Source: Paramicrosporidium saccamoebae (taxonomy: Eukaryota > Rozellomycota). Taken from it: 64,000 bases of DNA. Positions 10,888 through 22,016 of this stretch are shown here, in pieces. A program made the position numbers and the translations under genes. The stretch covers positions 1 through 64,000 of the forward strand of contig MTSL01000101.1 in the NCBI GenBank assembly GCA_002794465.1, in the 5' to 3' direction. The notes under the pieces were generated by a model. The model had not been told where the DNA came from. It did not search any database and worked only from the letters and a program-made list of their open reading frames with translations. Each line of letters begins with the position of its first letter. Within the stretch, counting starts at the first letter, position 1.

Positions 10888-10975
10888 CCGGATCAGATTT
10901 CATTCAATGAATGGTCATTACCACGAACATATCCTAATACTATTCATTGTTCCAGGGTTTGGACGTCGAGTTTAA

Positions 10976-12111
10976 ATGACTACGGCTGCTACCTGTGGAA
11001 TGTATTCGTCGCGTGTATGAAGTTTATTATTTCCTAGATGCAAGCATGCAGCATCTAAATATAATTGTCCAAGGTGCAACATTCAGTATTGCTCATTAAA
11101 ATGCTATAAAGAACAAGTACAATGGTTTTGCTGCTCCTCATAATCTCTTAGGAGCATCAAAGGTGCAGTGAAGGTCTTATCCAAGACAACCTATCTAGTA
11201 GCCTACACCGTGAGGTGGCCGACGAAGAAACCAAGCGCCACATGTTGGACATTCTGAAGCGTTTCAGCCAGCTCGATGTCGAACACGGCATGGCTCTGGA
11301 GGCAGAAACTTCTTCCTTGGGCTTCCTAGGTGAACTGACGCCGGAAGAAGTTGATGGACTGTCGCTTGACGAGCTAGTCTCTCGTATCGGTCCTGAAGCG
11401 CTAAGTCGGTTTGAGGACGACCTGAAAAATAATCCAAAGTTTACCGAGGCTGCGCTACAGGAATGGCGTCCTTGGTGGCTGCCTCTCTTATCAGTGCAGG
11501 ATTCCACGACAAAGCTGGACCAGTCTGCGGTCCCAGATGTGCTTGAAGAGCTCCCCCCGTTGTCAAATCTAACCTCTGAAAGACCGCCGGAGATGTTATG
11601 GAACAATCTCGTGGAGCTTTTGTATTTGTACATTTACTTTTCGCGACTATACTCTGGTGAATTAATGCCGCATGCAGTCGATATTGTCACTGCTTTCCTA
11701 TCTCTCTCCAGAGTGCTTTCCTCCCAACAGTTTACGCATGCTAGCGTTATCCATGCAATTCGATCCGCCGAAGCCTCCGTCGCCATGGATTCGGAAATGT
11801 ATTTATCAACAGAGACCAAAACAATGCTTTTGGAGGATTTGCTCAGAATCCTTTCAAATACGGGCTACCTCCTCCCCGCTCTAGGAGATCTTCAGCGAGT
11901 CTTTGAAAAGGCCGGAAAGGTGCGGAAAAGTACATTCTTCCCCGCCAAGAAGATATACTTTTATAATGTCTGGCTCAATGACGAAATCGAAAACGATTGC
12001 GAACTTGTGGATACCATTACTGTCTCTATGAAAGCACTCATCACTGGCTATATTGAGTGTAATACAGCATCTGCGGAAGAATTGACAAATCTCCGCGTGC
12101 CGAACAAATGA
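10976..12111 (+). CDS. ZNHIT2: HIT-type zinc finger protein 2 (ZNHIT2) homologue
   Basis: 354 aa from exons 10976-11001, 11038-11116 and 11152-12111 (introns 36 and 35 nt). Splicing completes an N-terminal HIT zinc finger: CGIC, then CPRC, YCS, C and H-x3-C (CGICKHAASKYNCPRC followed by NIQYCSLKCYKEQ). The body is helical with a conserved ELPPLSNLTS-PP segment as in ZNHIT2. The family links RUVBL1/2-R2TP to assembly of the U5 snRNP (Prp8). The first two exons are only 26 and 79 nt and are invisible to ORF callers. Confidence 0.85.
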
Positions 12112-12153
12112 CATAATAGATTTATCTTTATTTCTTCTTTGTTGATACCAGCA

Positions 12154-13183
12154 ATGCCTACAGACACCGTACCTCTTTCTGCGTAAATCTAATAGCATTA
12201 GAGTGCCGGTAACCTGCGCAAGGCGGGCAAAAAGTCGCTGCGCTTCACAATTATGGTTGCAGGACAGGCAGGCCTGGGGAAGACTACGCTGCTGGCGACG
12301 CTATTCGATTCCAAGATTGAGCCGGCCCAGTCTGGCGGCGCGGGAATCTCGAGCGGAGTCAAGAATTTTGAACAAACCAGAGAAATCACCAAATATTCGT
12401 TTGGTAAACGCCGGCAGAGATGCTAATATGATAGATTTGGAGCCTGAGCCCGGAACACGACTCGTTGTCGAGGCGATCGATACTCCTGGATATGGCGACG
12501 ATATTTCTCACAAAGTCCAGTAGCAAACCTCCTTAAAGCTCATCGTTAGGGCGGACAGGCTGCTTAGCTACATTGAGGAGATATACAATGCTGTTTTTGA
12601 GGAGGAACAGCGCATTCATCGCAATCCAAAATTCGAGGAGCACCGGGTGCATGCATTGCTGTATTTTATTGAGCCTACTGCTTTGGGTCTGAAGAAATTT
12701 GACATTGAATTTATGCAAAAGCTGGCACCACGAGTTAATATTATTCCCGTGATTGCCAAGGCCGATGGCCTCACACAGGAGGAAAAGACGGCCTTTAAAT
12801 CAAAGGTCCTCATTGGGATGACGCTTATGTTTTAGATCATGGAAGACATTGCAAAAAATGAGATTCCAGTATACGATTTCGCCGCCCTCAGTGAGGAGCT
12901 TGATGACCACATTGTTCACCCCGAGCAGCTACCATTTGCACTAATGGGGGCCACATTTCCCCATGATGGCAGCAAGCGAGGCCGCAAGTATCCATGGGGG
13001 TTTATAGATGTTGATGATGCCAAAGTCTGTGACCTGCGCTCCCTGGAAACTATTCTCCTCAAGTATCCATCCCATGTTGACTTTAATTAGCGTAGCACCG
13101 CTCGCGACGACTTGAGAGACTATACTCACGAATCATTATATGAGAGATATCGTTCAGAGAAGCTTCTGAGTTTGAAAAATTAG
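12154..13183 (+). CDS. Septin GTPase
   Basis: 290 aa from six exons: 12154-12168, 12202-12403, 12435-12519, 12550-12805, 12836-13062 and 13096-13183 (introns 33, 31, 30, 30 and 33 nt). The G1 loop GQAGLGKT lies near residue 28, G3 is DTPGYGD, and G4 is AKAD in VNIIPVIAKADGLT. The septin unique element follows (STARDDLRDYTHESLYERYRS-like, after splicing NTARDDLRDYTHE). No C-terminal coiled coil, so a Cdc10-like short septin. The 5-codon first exon rests on intron logic (branch CTAAT, frame restored) and is the least certain part. Intron 5 skips a TAG that lies only a few bases after its branch motif. Confidence 0.88.
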
Positions 13184-13371
13184 GAACAGAATTGTAGCAA
13201 TAAAACAGCCTCTAGTCCAGTCAAACGGTTGGGCGCGAACAACATTCTACCTTCCAAATTAGGGGTGCATTGCTGGCGTCAACCGCATAAATCAAACTTT
13301 GGTCTATTTTTATCCCGGTGAAGACTGTTCCAAAAATAACTCCACCCGATAACCTGAAGTAAACTTACAGT

Positions 13372-14093
13372 ATGGGACGCAAGAAGATTAACATTTCCCC
13401 GATTCCCGATGAACGCAACCGCCAAGTACCTGCATGGTGTTTGCTAACATTGCAGGTCACCTTTAGCAAGCGCAAGTTTGGTCTCATCAAGAAGGCATAC
13501 GAATTGTCAGTTCTGTGTGGATGTGAAGTGGGTCTCATCGTATTCTCGGGCAACAACAAGCTATTCCAGTACGCCAGCAGCGATATGGACAGTCTCCTGC
13601 TCCGCTACACCGAGCATACAGAGCCGCATGAATATCGCACAAACGAAGATGTCCGGCAGGTAATTCAGCGGAATTTGCTAAATCCTAGTTGCTGGATAGA
13701 ACAAACCGAGGCAGTATGATCTTGACCGATGATGATGACTTTGACATTCCGGATAATGCAGGGTTTGTCGCCGAAGAACCTGCCAAAACTGCCCGCACTG
13801 CGAATCTTGCCACTCCCACTCCACTCGGTCTCAAAAACCCCACGGCCAATGCCCTCCTCAGCGACCCAGTCCCCATGATGGTTAGCCCAACCTCGTTCAG
13901 CAAGGCCCTCGACTCGTTAATGGGCGCCCCCATCTCCGCCCCTAACCAAACGCCTCTTGCGCCCATGCCCGCTGGCCATACCATGCAAAACCCTCCGCGC
14001 CGCACTATTAACCCGTCAGAATTGGTGTCTCTCAAGGCTCCGGGTAGTCCGAGGTCCCGTAGACCGCGTCGTGGAGCGGGTGCGGAGATATGA
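13372..14093 (+). CDS. MEF2/Rlm1-type MADS-box transcription factor
   Basis: 220 aa; exons 13372-13425, 13456-13659 and 13689-14093 (introns 30 and 29 nt, branches GCTAAC and GCTAAA). Residues 1-57 form a near-canonical MADS box ([18 protein letters not shown], then [20 protein letters not shown]). Next comes a MEF2-specific extension ([19 protein letters not shown]). Residues after 90 are Pro/Ala/Ser-rich and disordered, ending in an Arg-rich tail. In fungi this class acts in cell-integrity MAP kinase output; that role is family knowledge, not visible here. Confidence 0.92.
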
Positions 14094-14160
14094 GAATTAG
14101 ATTGGCGATTGTACATTATTCGTCCATCGTGATATCAAATAAATACATTTATTCGTTTCA

Positions 14161-14951
14161 ATGGAGGCGGTAGTCCTGGTGTACGGGACTGAGCATCTCG
14201 AAGATGCCAATCTTGTCTCATGCTTGGACATTTATCAAAACAAAATTCAAAGGCTCTTGGGTGACTCCAAATTCAGTCCAGTATGCAGTTATATAATGTA
14301 CTGAAAATGCAGGTGCTTGTCTATGAAGCGCTGGTAGATGGCCGGTTTCAATTGATAAGGCTATTACATGGGACACTGCGTTCGCCGGTTAGAGAGTCAG
14401 TGGATGCAGAAAGATTTGTCGGCTCAATTATGAGCTGCTTCAAATCAGGGACGTCTACCAGAAATTCAGGATTTGTCAAAATGTATTCCACGGTTGACCT
14501 TTCGTCACTATCTCCTCTGTTCACTGCACGTCATGTAAAGAATAGGATTGTGACGATGAAGATACAAAATGACTTTGGCCTTGTGGATGTGCTGCAGAAT
14601 GAGCTGCACCTTGTCTCAGTTCACGGGATTGCGCAGTTTTCCTTCCTTGTCCATCCTGCGTTACTTTCCAGCAGTTCATGGGCTTGTGATCCTCTTGATG
14701 CAGAACAGGAAGAAGCACCAAAGGGCGCTATTAAAGGAATCGCCCTGACAGAATCTTCCTTAAACTATCGTTTAACTGACAAGAACGAATCAACGTGGAT
14801 TCTTGGTTGGACCGATGATGGCCCTTACATTTACTGCAAAGACCTGAGGGGCATTCAATTAGACCCCCTCGCTGCATTAGGATATAGGAAACCTATATAT
14901 CTTCCCAGGATCGTGTCAAATCCTGAAAATGTAGTCTCCTTGCTTTTTTGA
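14161..14951 (+). CDS. Conserved-looking hypothetical protein (252 aa)
   Basis: ATG at 14161, one 32-nt intron (14281-14312, branch-like ACTGAAAA), stop at 14951. The protein is globular with alternating strands (VVLVYG, VLVYEALVDGRFQLIRLLHG, WILGWTDDGPYIYCKDLRG) and no membrane span or low complexity. I do not recognise the family. Codon usage and composition look like the neighbours, and the intron restores frame exactly, so it is a real gene. It is followed 46 bp downstream by another unrecognised gene on the same strand. Confidence 0.6.
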
Positions 14952-14997
14952 ATGATGGGCGTAGAAAGTTGTGAATCAATTGTACAATATCATCAAA

Positions 14998-15885
14998 ATG
15001 ATGGGCAGTTCGACAGATGCCGGTAGCACCATAAGGACCCTGCAAACAGTACCCGTGTTCCAGTTTGTGTAATGTTGTAGTTGCTAGATTCGTTTGTAAC
15101 AGCTGCAAATGCTAACGATCCAGCCTTATTCCCAAATATAGCTGACAATCCCGAATTAAGAGCACGGGCCATAGCAAAATCTGTCAGCGAGTTTAAAAAA
15201 ATTCCCGTGTCAGATGAAAGTCTCAAAAAGAGCATTGATGAGAGGTTGTCCAAGTTTGATGGCCATCGAGTCTCTGGATATGCAGCGTCGAAAAAGTCCA
15301 AACTAGATGCCAAGAAACTGAATGAGCCCGCATCAGAGTCTGCCGAGTTCCGAAAACTTGTTCCTTACCAGGAACTCTCATGTCCAACACAGCGTGACGG
15401 TCCTCCCGGAAACCCACCAAAGAATTCATTACTATCGGTGTATTGGAAGATGCGCTCGTCAGTTGTAGAGGAGCCGCGCCTCTGTGGTCGAAAATATTGG
15501 GAGTAACGCGAACCAAGGATCAAAGGTAACTCGTTAGTCGGCAATTGAAATTGAATTTGCAAGAAAAGATCCGCTGCCCCCTAATGTCCCCGATCAGGAC
15601 GTAATTCATAGACCCAAGCCAATGGGTTGAGAGTGGTCGCTTGTAAAAGGGGCATTCTTTCTAATAAAGCAGCTGTTGATGGGTGAACTTTCTTTTATTA
15701 AAGTACGTGGTGCCACTATAGACTACCGCCTCAACACACCGGACTGTGGGATAGCTATCAAGATTGCCGATCATAAGCGAGTACTGTTTAACAATGGCTT
15801 TCACTCAAACTTTGACCGAATCGGCTCGCCAGTTTCGGATAATTCAAATTCTAAGCATAGAGTCATTTTATTGCGATTAGTCTAG
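14998..15885 (+). CDS. Hypothetical protein, multi-exon, structure uncertain
   Basis: ATG at 14998 (MMGSSTDAGS), a 32-nt intron at 15049-15080, then a long exon (LLDSFVTAANAND onwards). Two further open blocks on the same strand look coding: one containing FITIGVLEDALVS and WSKILGVTRTKDQ (15423-15520), one containing MGELSFIKVRGATIDYR (up to 15885). They lie in frames that need at least two more short introns, which I could not place uniquely. The N-terminal third is helical and charged. No family recognised. The 3' end overlaps the end of the opposing HINT gene by 9 bp. Confidence 0.4.
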
Positions 15886-16299
15886 AGCAGCACGAAACTC
15901 TTCGGCCGTCTTTGCCAACTGATCCTGAGAGACAGTGTGAGTAACCCAACGAATGCCCAAGCCATCATCGCTGCTACGCTTGGGAATAATGTGAAAATGC
16001 ACATGGTCCACTTCTTGATGCGCCAGCTTTCCATTATTCTGCAGCAAATTGTAATCAATCCCCCTCTCACCGAACAATTTACGGGCGATACGACCAGCTG
16101 CAGGCAGCATCTCACCAAGATACTCCTCTGGGACCATGTGGAGACGCTCACCGTGGGCTTTGGGGATGACGAGGATATGTCCTTCAGTAAGGGGGTTTAT
16201 GTCGAGAAAGGCGAGCACCTTGGCGGTCTCGAGGACCTTGTGACAAGGAATACTGCCCTTGATAATCTTGCAGAAGAGACAGCTGTCGAGTAATGACAT
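15877..16299 (-). CDS. HNT1: Histidine triad nucleotide-binding protein (HINT/Hnt1)
   Basis: 140-aa HIT-superfamily purine nucleoside phosphoramidase. Start MSLLDSCLFCKII matches the conserved N-terminus (C-x-F-C). The histidine triad HVHFHIIP lies near residue 105, and the LTEGHILVIPK block near 37-47. Full family length, intronless. It overlaps the end of the convergent hypothetical gene by a few bases and follows the cyclase-like gene on the same strand after 55 bp. Confidence 0.93.
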   Translation of the reverse strand: MSLLDSCLFCKIIKGSIPCHKVLETAKVLAFLDINPLTEGHILVIPKAHGERLHMVPEEYLGEMLPAAGRIARKLFGERGIDYNLLQNNGKLAHQEVDHVHFHIIPKRSSDDGLGIRWVTHTVSQDQLAKTAEEFRAALD

Positions 16300-16354
16300 T
16301 AAATGAAATTGACTTTTATCCGTAAGATAATTGGGCCGGCTGGCTGGCGGTGAG

Positions 16355-17092
16355 TCATCGGGGATCGAGGATTCGCCTTAGAGGATATAGGACAGGCCTA
16401 CAGGGCACGGCATCCAGTTGGAACGCAGCTACATTTAAAGAAACTGCGTATAATCCCATTCCGATATCCTGCGAAATGTGACACAGTTCAACAATGAACC
16501 TTGTCCTTTCTCCCTCGTCGTCAAAAAATAGCCGATGAGAGAGCAACTTTCCACCATCCACAGCAGGATCTACTGATATTGAGTCGAACAGAAGAACTCG
16601 TAGCCTGGGAAACATGGTCTTGAGCTTGCTGATTACTGCGGGATCGATATAGACGGGTTCTTTTGTGGGCTCTGTCAGCTCAATATCCTTTGTTGAGCTT
16701 TTTAAGATCTGGTCAAGCCATCCGCTGCTGAGGACAATTGCTTCTATATGACTATCCTCTGTAGCGACAAAGTCCACAACACAGTGATTTTTCACGACCG
16801 CCTTGATTAGTTTTGTGAGCATTAGTGCCGGTAATTTCAACACTGTCTCCATTGTATTCGGTGGCCATTCTTTTCGAACATGTGCATGGTACTCGATGTG
16901 TGTACCGTGCATATGTGGGGAGAACACAACTTTGGCACTATTGCATCCTATACACTCATCTTGTGAGCGAAATTGGAGCCGAGCGCAGGCGTAATCCGAT
17001 CCAAACGCCGTAATTCTTGGAATTCCCAGTACGGGAATGGAAATATCGATAGCTTCGCTCTGGCGGACCTCGTAGCCATCCAACGTTAGCAT
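16355..17092 (-). CDS. Cyclase/arylformamidase-family (PF04199-like) hydrolase
   Basis: 245 aa, intronless. The segment FSPHMHGTHIEYHAHV carries the H-x-x-x-x-H metal-binding pattern of the putative cyclase/kynurenine formamidase superfamily. Later IVLSSGWLDQI and FDSISVDPAVDGGKLLSHRLFF follow the family layout. The nearest resemblance I can recall is bacterial cyclase-family proteins (GHGTHTE-type motif) rather than the fungal alpha/beta-hydrolase Bna7. Substrate unknown. Its start codon is 18 bp from that of divergent ARV1, so the two share one tiny promoter. Confidence 0.65.
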   Translation of the reverse strand: MLTLDGYEVRQSEAIDISIPVLGIPRITAFGSDYACARLQFRSQDECIGCNSAKVVFSPHMHGTHIEYHAHVRKEWPPNTMETVLKLPALMLTKLIKAVVKNHCVVDFVATEDSHIEAIVLSSGWLDQILKSSTKDIELTEPTKEPVYIDPAVISKLKTMFPRLRVLLFDSISVDPAVDGGKLLSHRLFFDDEGERTRFIVELCHISQDIGMGLYAVSLNVAAFQLDAVPCRPVLYPLRRILDPR

Positions 17093-17110
17093 TTAAAATG
17101 AATAAATTAT

Positions 17111-18012
17111 ATGCCCGTTTGCGTGGAATGCGCTAACCCCGTGTCTTCTTTATATACAGAGTACGGAAAGGGACATATCGTCCTGGCACAATGCCAAAAG
17201 GTATCACGGGCGTGTGGTGAGCAAGCAATTTTTAGTGTAAAAAGTTTGCGGACAAGTATTTAGAATTTGACAACACTATCATCTTCATTGACATGCTCCT
17301 ACATAAGCCACAAGTATACAGACACTTGCTGTTCAACAGGCTGGGCGCATCAGAGGAAAAAGGCCCCGTTTCGCGGTGGGGTCGTCTAGGGAGACTGGGC
17401 TCGGGACCATTGCCGTGGGGAGTTGTGAAATTGTCCCTGCTGCTGGTATTATTTGAGATTTACATCAAATGGGCAAAGATGGATCTCGCCCAGCCGCATA
17501 ATGAAGCCCCGACTCCCCACATGTTCTTTCAGAGATACTCGTATTTACTGGCCATTTCTTTCTCGGGTATGCCCAGCAGGCTGTACCATTAATACGATGC
17601 AGAGTTTGCACTTTTTCAGCTATTCATTCGTTTCTTCAGCGTTGCATTTCTTGGCTGGGAGGTTGTCGCACCAAAGTATGCAGTATCTATAGACAGAAGA
17701 TGAAGTTTAGGATGGATTCCATCATTGCGGGACTGATCTTGTCAAGTTTTGGCAAATTCCTCCATACCGTCATGGTCATCTGGGACTATCGCGAGATGGA
17801 GTTTTCTTATCTTGTTAACATGACCGTGTTTACTTCGAACCTGGAAGCGATCGCAGGTTAGTCATCAGTTCCGCCCCTCTGAATCTGTAGCCATCTTTAC
17901 GATTCCATATCCAAAGGCAGCAATGATACTGGTACTGGGTGTGCTGTGTAAATTTGCCTATCAAACCTTGGTCAAATATTTTGATCCAAGCTTTCCGGCC
18001 TATCTCTTGTAA
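17111..18012 (+). CDS. ARV1: Arv1 ER lipid-homeostasis protein
   Basis: 253 aa from five exons: 17111-17200, 17236-17566, 17603-17675, 17711-17856 and 17891-18012 (introns 35, 36, 35 and 34 nt). The N-terminal Arv1 homology domain is a C4 zinc ribbon (CVEC, then CQK-CKKFADKY joined by the first splice) followed by LLHKPQVYRHLLFNRL. Several membrane spans follow, with the conserved LSSFGK block and the TSNLEAI motif before the last span. Arv1 works in sterol and GPI-precursor handling in the ER. Without splicing the gene falls into four unrelated pieces. Confidence 0.92.
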
Positions 18013-18609
18013 ATATGTACAAAAAGTTATATTATATTCTGGTGTGATGGGGAAGAGGTTAAATCATGGGTGACAGTGTTAATCCTTTTGTCTCCCTTCG
18101 GATCTCTCTTTTCACATTTGGCCACATAACAACAACTACTCAGCTAACCATGCTAATATTTTACATCTATAACTTGTGTGCAGAAATCTCCTATTGCACA
18201 CACCACGCAAGAGCTAATTTCATTAAATATAGCCTTTTCTTTGCAAATCTAAGGCCTTTATCTGATCTCTGCCACAATTTTAAGAGTTGTGACTTGGGCG
18301 TAGCTAACAGGTTTGTGATGGAGCGAGCTGATTAGCTGGGTATGTGGGGAAAATCCTCTAGCTTGGAGATGGTAGATTTGAAGCAACCAACAAAGAACTG
18401 TGAGATCTGTATCCTTACTATTCCAGGATTATTATTACGTCATTTGTGAGATTATAAATAGGCCATTAGATCAATATTTAACAGGTCTTCCCTTTGCCTC
18501 TTCCTATCTCTCCTCGCCTGACTTGGTCCGCGGCATTTCCCCCCACTATGCGACAAATCCATCACGTCTCACCCTGGCCCACTATTCACACGAGCATAAT
18601 CTTGTTATC
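18013..18609 (+). other. Long upstream region of the aldo-keto reductase gene
   Basis: 597 bp without a supported gene, one of the longer gaps in the window. It is AT-rich, holds a TATAAATA element at 18453-18460 and CT-rich tracts nearer the start codon. The rest of the gap shows no repeat or RNA gene I can recognise. Confidence 0.5.
18453..18460 (+). promoter_or_regulatory. TATA box
   Basis: Perfect TATAAATA about 150 bp upstream of the reductase ATG at 18610, followed by pyrimidine-rich sequence. It stands out because most genes here have no room for such a promoter. Confidence 0.5.
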
Positions 18610-19545
18610 ATGATCGAAATGCTTCGCAAGACCCTCCAGCTCTCGTCTAATGCGGCAATTCCTGTTGTAGGACTCGGAACGTGGACACTTCAACCACCCG
18701 CCCTTCAGCCTGTGATAGAGCGTGCAATAGAGCTGGGTTGCCGACATATAGACTGTGCAGCAATATATGAGAATGAAAAGTATGTTGGTGAATATCTGCA
18801 ATCCATTTTCAAGAACAATGAGCGTTTCAATGTCGCTCGCAACGACCTCTTTATCGTCTCTAAACTGTGGAATACAAAGCATTCACGCGAGGATGTTTTT
18901 ACCGCATTTGAGCAGACCCTTAAGGATCTGCAAACGGATTACTTGGACTTGTATTTGATACATTGGCCATTCTCGTTCCATGAGGATGAACGGGGATACA
19001 GCAAGTTGGACGCCAACGGGGTTGCCATCATCAAGCCGGTCCCTATCTCTGAAACTTGGGCTGCCATGGAGGAACTACTTGCCCAGGGCAAAGTCCGTTC
19101 CATCGGAGTCAGTAATTTTACTGCAACTCATCTTGCGGAACTTCTCAAGGCTGCCAAAGTTAAACCTGCCGTAAATCAGGTCGAGTTGCATCCTTTCTTG
19201 CCACAGCACGATCTCTTGACCTTTTGCGAAAAGAATGAAATCCGCGTTGTCGCATATTCGCCCCTTGGATCCGGCAAGCAGCCATCATCCATGGAGCATC
19301 CAGCCGTTGTGAAAATTGCCAAGGAGATGAAAATGACACCTGCTCAAGTGTTACTGAGTTGGGCAATCACCCGCGGCACTCCCATTATTCCAAAGACTAG
19401 TCAACCAGAAAGACTGGAGGAAAATTTTGATATAAAACCTCTTGATGGCGAGAGTATGACGGCCATCAATGCAATAACCACTCGATTCAGAGTTGTCAAT
19501 CCCGTGGAATTCTGGAAGGTGGACTGCTTTGACGGTGAACTATAA
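18610..19545 (+). CDS. Aldo-keto reductase
   Basis: 311-aa NADPH-dependent oxidoreductase with a TIM-barrel fold. Visible signatures: GLGTW near residue 20, then HIDCAAIYENE with catalytic Asp and Tyr. Next are IVSKLW with catalytic Lys, LIHWPF with catalytic His, GVSNF, and the C-terminal IIPKTSQPERLEEN cofactor-binding segment. Start taken at MIEMLRKTLQL; the second ATG three codons later is equally possible. Intronless, with its own TATA-type promoter, which suggests regulated expression. The substrate cannot be assigned. Confidence 0.9.
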   Translation: MIEMLRKTLQLSSNAAIPVVGLGTWTLQPPALQPVIERAIELGCRHIDCAAIYENEKYVGEYLQSIFKNNERFNVARNDLFIVSKLWNTKHSREDVFTAFEQTLKDLQTDYLDLYLIHWPFSFHEDERGYSKLDANGVAIIKPVPISETWAAMEELLAQGKVRSIGVSNFTATHLAELLKAAKVKPAVNQVELHPFLPQHDLLTFCEKNEIRVVAYSPLGSGKQPSSMEHPAVVKIAKEMKMTPAQVLLSWAITRGTPIIPKTSQPERLEENFDIKPLDGESMTAINAITTRFRVVNPVEFWKVDCFDGEL

Positions 19546-19752
19546 TTAATTACAGTGATAGGTATAAAAACAGCCAGCTCGTGATAATTAACACGTCATG
19601 CGTCAAGAACTTGAATAAGGGGTCTCGTCTCGGCTTGCAACCTACTTATTCGTGTGAGAATTAACATGTATATCAAGAAACCTAGCGAAAGGGTCTTGAT
19701 CTCTAACCTCGCAACAATAAGCAGCCGTTGGATTTTATAAAAATTGTGCGAG

Positions 19753-21718
19753 CTAGTCTTCAATAAAAGACTTGCTTCGAGATTCATAGAGTTTGTTGAA
19801 TTTGAGATTACGCACGGGCGATGCGGGACGAGGTATTTGGGACTGAGAGGGACTTGATGAACGGCTGGGTACACGACGAAGTGGCAGTCTGCTTGGACTG
19901 TGCTCGCCTGTGGGAGAACGTGATGTGAGCTCCTCCACTTCGAGCACCTTGCCGGACTTTTGAACTTGCTGCACTGTCGCGCCGTGTGCAGCCTCTTCCT
20001 TCTTTTGGGTGGCCGCCCGCGGAGTAGTCTTTCCAACCAGCCAAGAGATCATGACTCCGACCAGATAGGTAGCGAGCATGGTGATGAACACGGTGTTAAG
20101 GGTAATAAAGGGATACTTGAGGATCGCTGATTTTGGATCGCTGATTGCAAGTCGGATGAATCTCTGCATTTGCCGACGAATAAACTTGACCTTGTTGAGC
20201 AACTCCAAAACTGTCGAGCGATTATCAGACGACATGTCATTCTCGATGGTAGGTTCATCTGAAATACCTTTAGACTGTAGCTCGAGTTCTAGGCTGAGAC
20301 GTTCAATGTCGTACTTGGCGGTCCAAGTCTCTGCGGCAAAATCGGATGCGACGCGCTCATCGTCAGTGATCAGGATATTGTCAAAGAGAATCCCACCTTG
20401 CATGGTCCACAACTCAACGCCAAGTCCGGTAACAGGGAGGAAAGATGCTGGCGATAATTCCTCGTAAAAGTCTGGATTAGGGATCTGACGGGCTTTCCAT
20501 GGCCCTCGATACGCAGGATTCTCAATCAGAGGAGGAGCCCATTTTCCTTTGTAAAGTAGGTTTCGTCTCACAGGAGGCACCCACTTTCCGCATCCAATCG
20601 TGCATTTGGGATTAACTACAAGCTATAATCAATCGGGGGCAATGTTCACCTATTAATGGGGCATCCCAAGTTCCATCTTCTGCGTCATCCCAAATCTCGG
20701 GCTTCTTAGCCTCCGGATCAGGAATCATCTCGGATTCACTTTCAAGCCATCCTTCTGGCATCACTGCATCGGGATCATCTATATAGGCAGGAGTGTTATC
20801 GTCCCAATTCGCAGGTTTTATAGCAGTCGGGTCCGGGATTCTAAAAGTTTAACGCATGCTATACAGATTTACTTTTCTTCATCAACCCAGTTGTCGGGTT
20901 TAACGTCACTGGGATCATCCATCTCTGCCGGTGTACTGAATGGAGGGTTAAATTCAGTCGAGAGATTTCCACTACGGACTTTTTCCCTGTTTACCAAAAT
21001 GTCAAAGTTTCCGTCAGCTCGAACAATCAGCGTGTACAAAGAGGTTAATTTTGTGCTGCGAGTCATTGGTGGTTCCTTTAAATGCTTTTCTTGCACTTTT
21101 CCAGATTTGGGATTGAAGTGCTGCACAATAAAATGCACCTGGCAATATTAGCAGGCCCATAAACAATACCTTGTCAGTGGGATCACAGCGATCTGGACCG
21201 AACATGATTGAAAAGGGAGTCTGGTCCTCGACTCGCTCGGGCCGAAAATGTCCAGTGGCGCCATCTGTGGGCGCACGGAATAACTTTAAATATGCCCCGC
21301 CACACTCGAGACCTTCCTGCAACTTGACCTCATATTGAAGAACAAAAGTGCGATTGCCGAATGTGATTGGGTTTTTTAGAGCAGTGGAGATTCCATAGTA
21401 GTTGGCACCATCAGGGAGAAGCAGTCCTCGGTCTCCAGTGAATCCAGGATAAACAGTAGGCTCAGCAAATTTCCATTCAGAGTTGTACTTGAACTCGCTC
21501 ACCTGTGGCTCACCAGATTTATCGTCAACAACAATCTTTTTGGCCTCTGATGACAGCCACTCATTTTGACGGCCTGAAAACTGGTCGACAAAAATCGGCA
21601 CATGTCCCCCGAAATCATAGGGCTAAAAGTATACATCCAGGACACAGCCCCATACCTTGAATTGTTTTTGCAGAGCAAGTACGCAGGGTAGCAGGACAAA
21701 GATCCTACACGGCCGCAT
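19753..21718 (-). CDS. CNX1: Calnexin, ER lectin chaperone
   Basis: 611 aa from five exons on the minus strand: 21656-21718, 21170-21622, 20873-21138, 20650-20840 and 19753-20615 (introns 33, 31, 32 and 34 nt). Begins with a signal peptide ([12 protein letters not shown]). The lectin domain has GGAYLKLF and MFGPDRCDP. The proline-rich arm contains IPDP and KPEIWDD-type repeats followed by WDAPLI and NPKC-x3-GCGKWVPP. The P-domain continues with [12 protein letters not shown] and [13 protein letters not shown]. One membrane span ([19 protein letters not shown]) precedes a Ser/Arg-rich cytosolic tail. Exon 4, which holds most of the repeat arm, is missed without splicing. Confidence 0.95.
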
Positions 21719-21799
21719 CCTCAACTCTCAGATTCAATTTCTCAGATTTGGATATACATAGAAAAACGAAATTTATTAATTTATGTGAGGTAGTGAATT

Positions 21800-21959
21800 T
21801 GTCGCGTAGTGGGGATAATACCACAGACGGGAAGGGGGGTTGTTTACTGCTAATCCTAGAATAGTATGGATACACATCTCAATGTCCTCAAATACCCAGC
21901 AACTAATCAACCCTCTGCCTCTACGTCACATACCCAACTAATCAGTCTTCTACGCCACA
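21800..21959. repeat. Dispersed repeat family, copy 2 (full length type)
   Basis: 160 bp starting TGTCGCGTAGTGGGGATAAT and ending CTACGCCACA. Contains the ACGGGAAGGGGGGTTGTT block shared with copy 4, then AATAGTATGGATACACATC and two successive CAACTAATCA...CTACG(T/C)CACAT subunits. Followed by ATTCCAATAAAGGATCTTT (21965-21983), which precedes copy 1 elsewhere. Located between the divergent calnexin start and the chitin synthase stop. Confidence 0.8.
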
Positions 21960-22016
21960 TAAATATTCCAATAAAGGATCTTTACTACAAATCTCGCAAT
22001 TAAAAAGACGCTTTGA

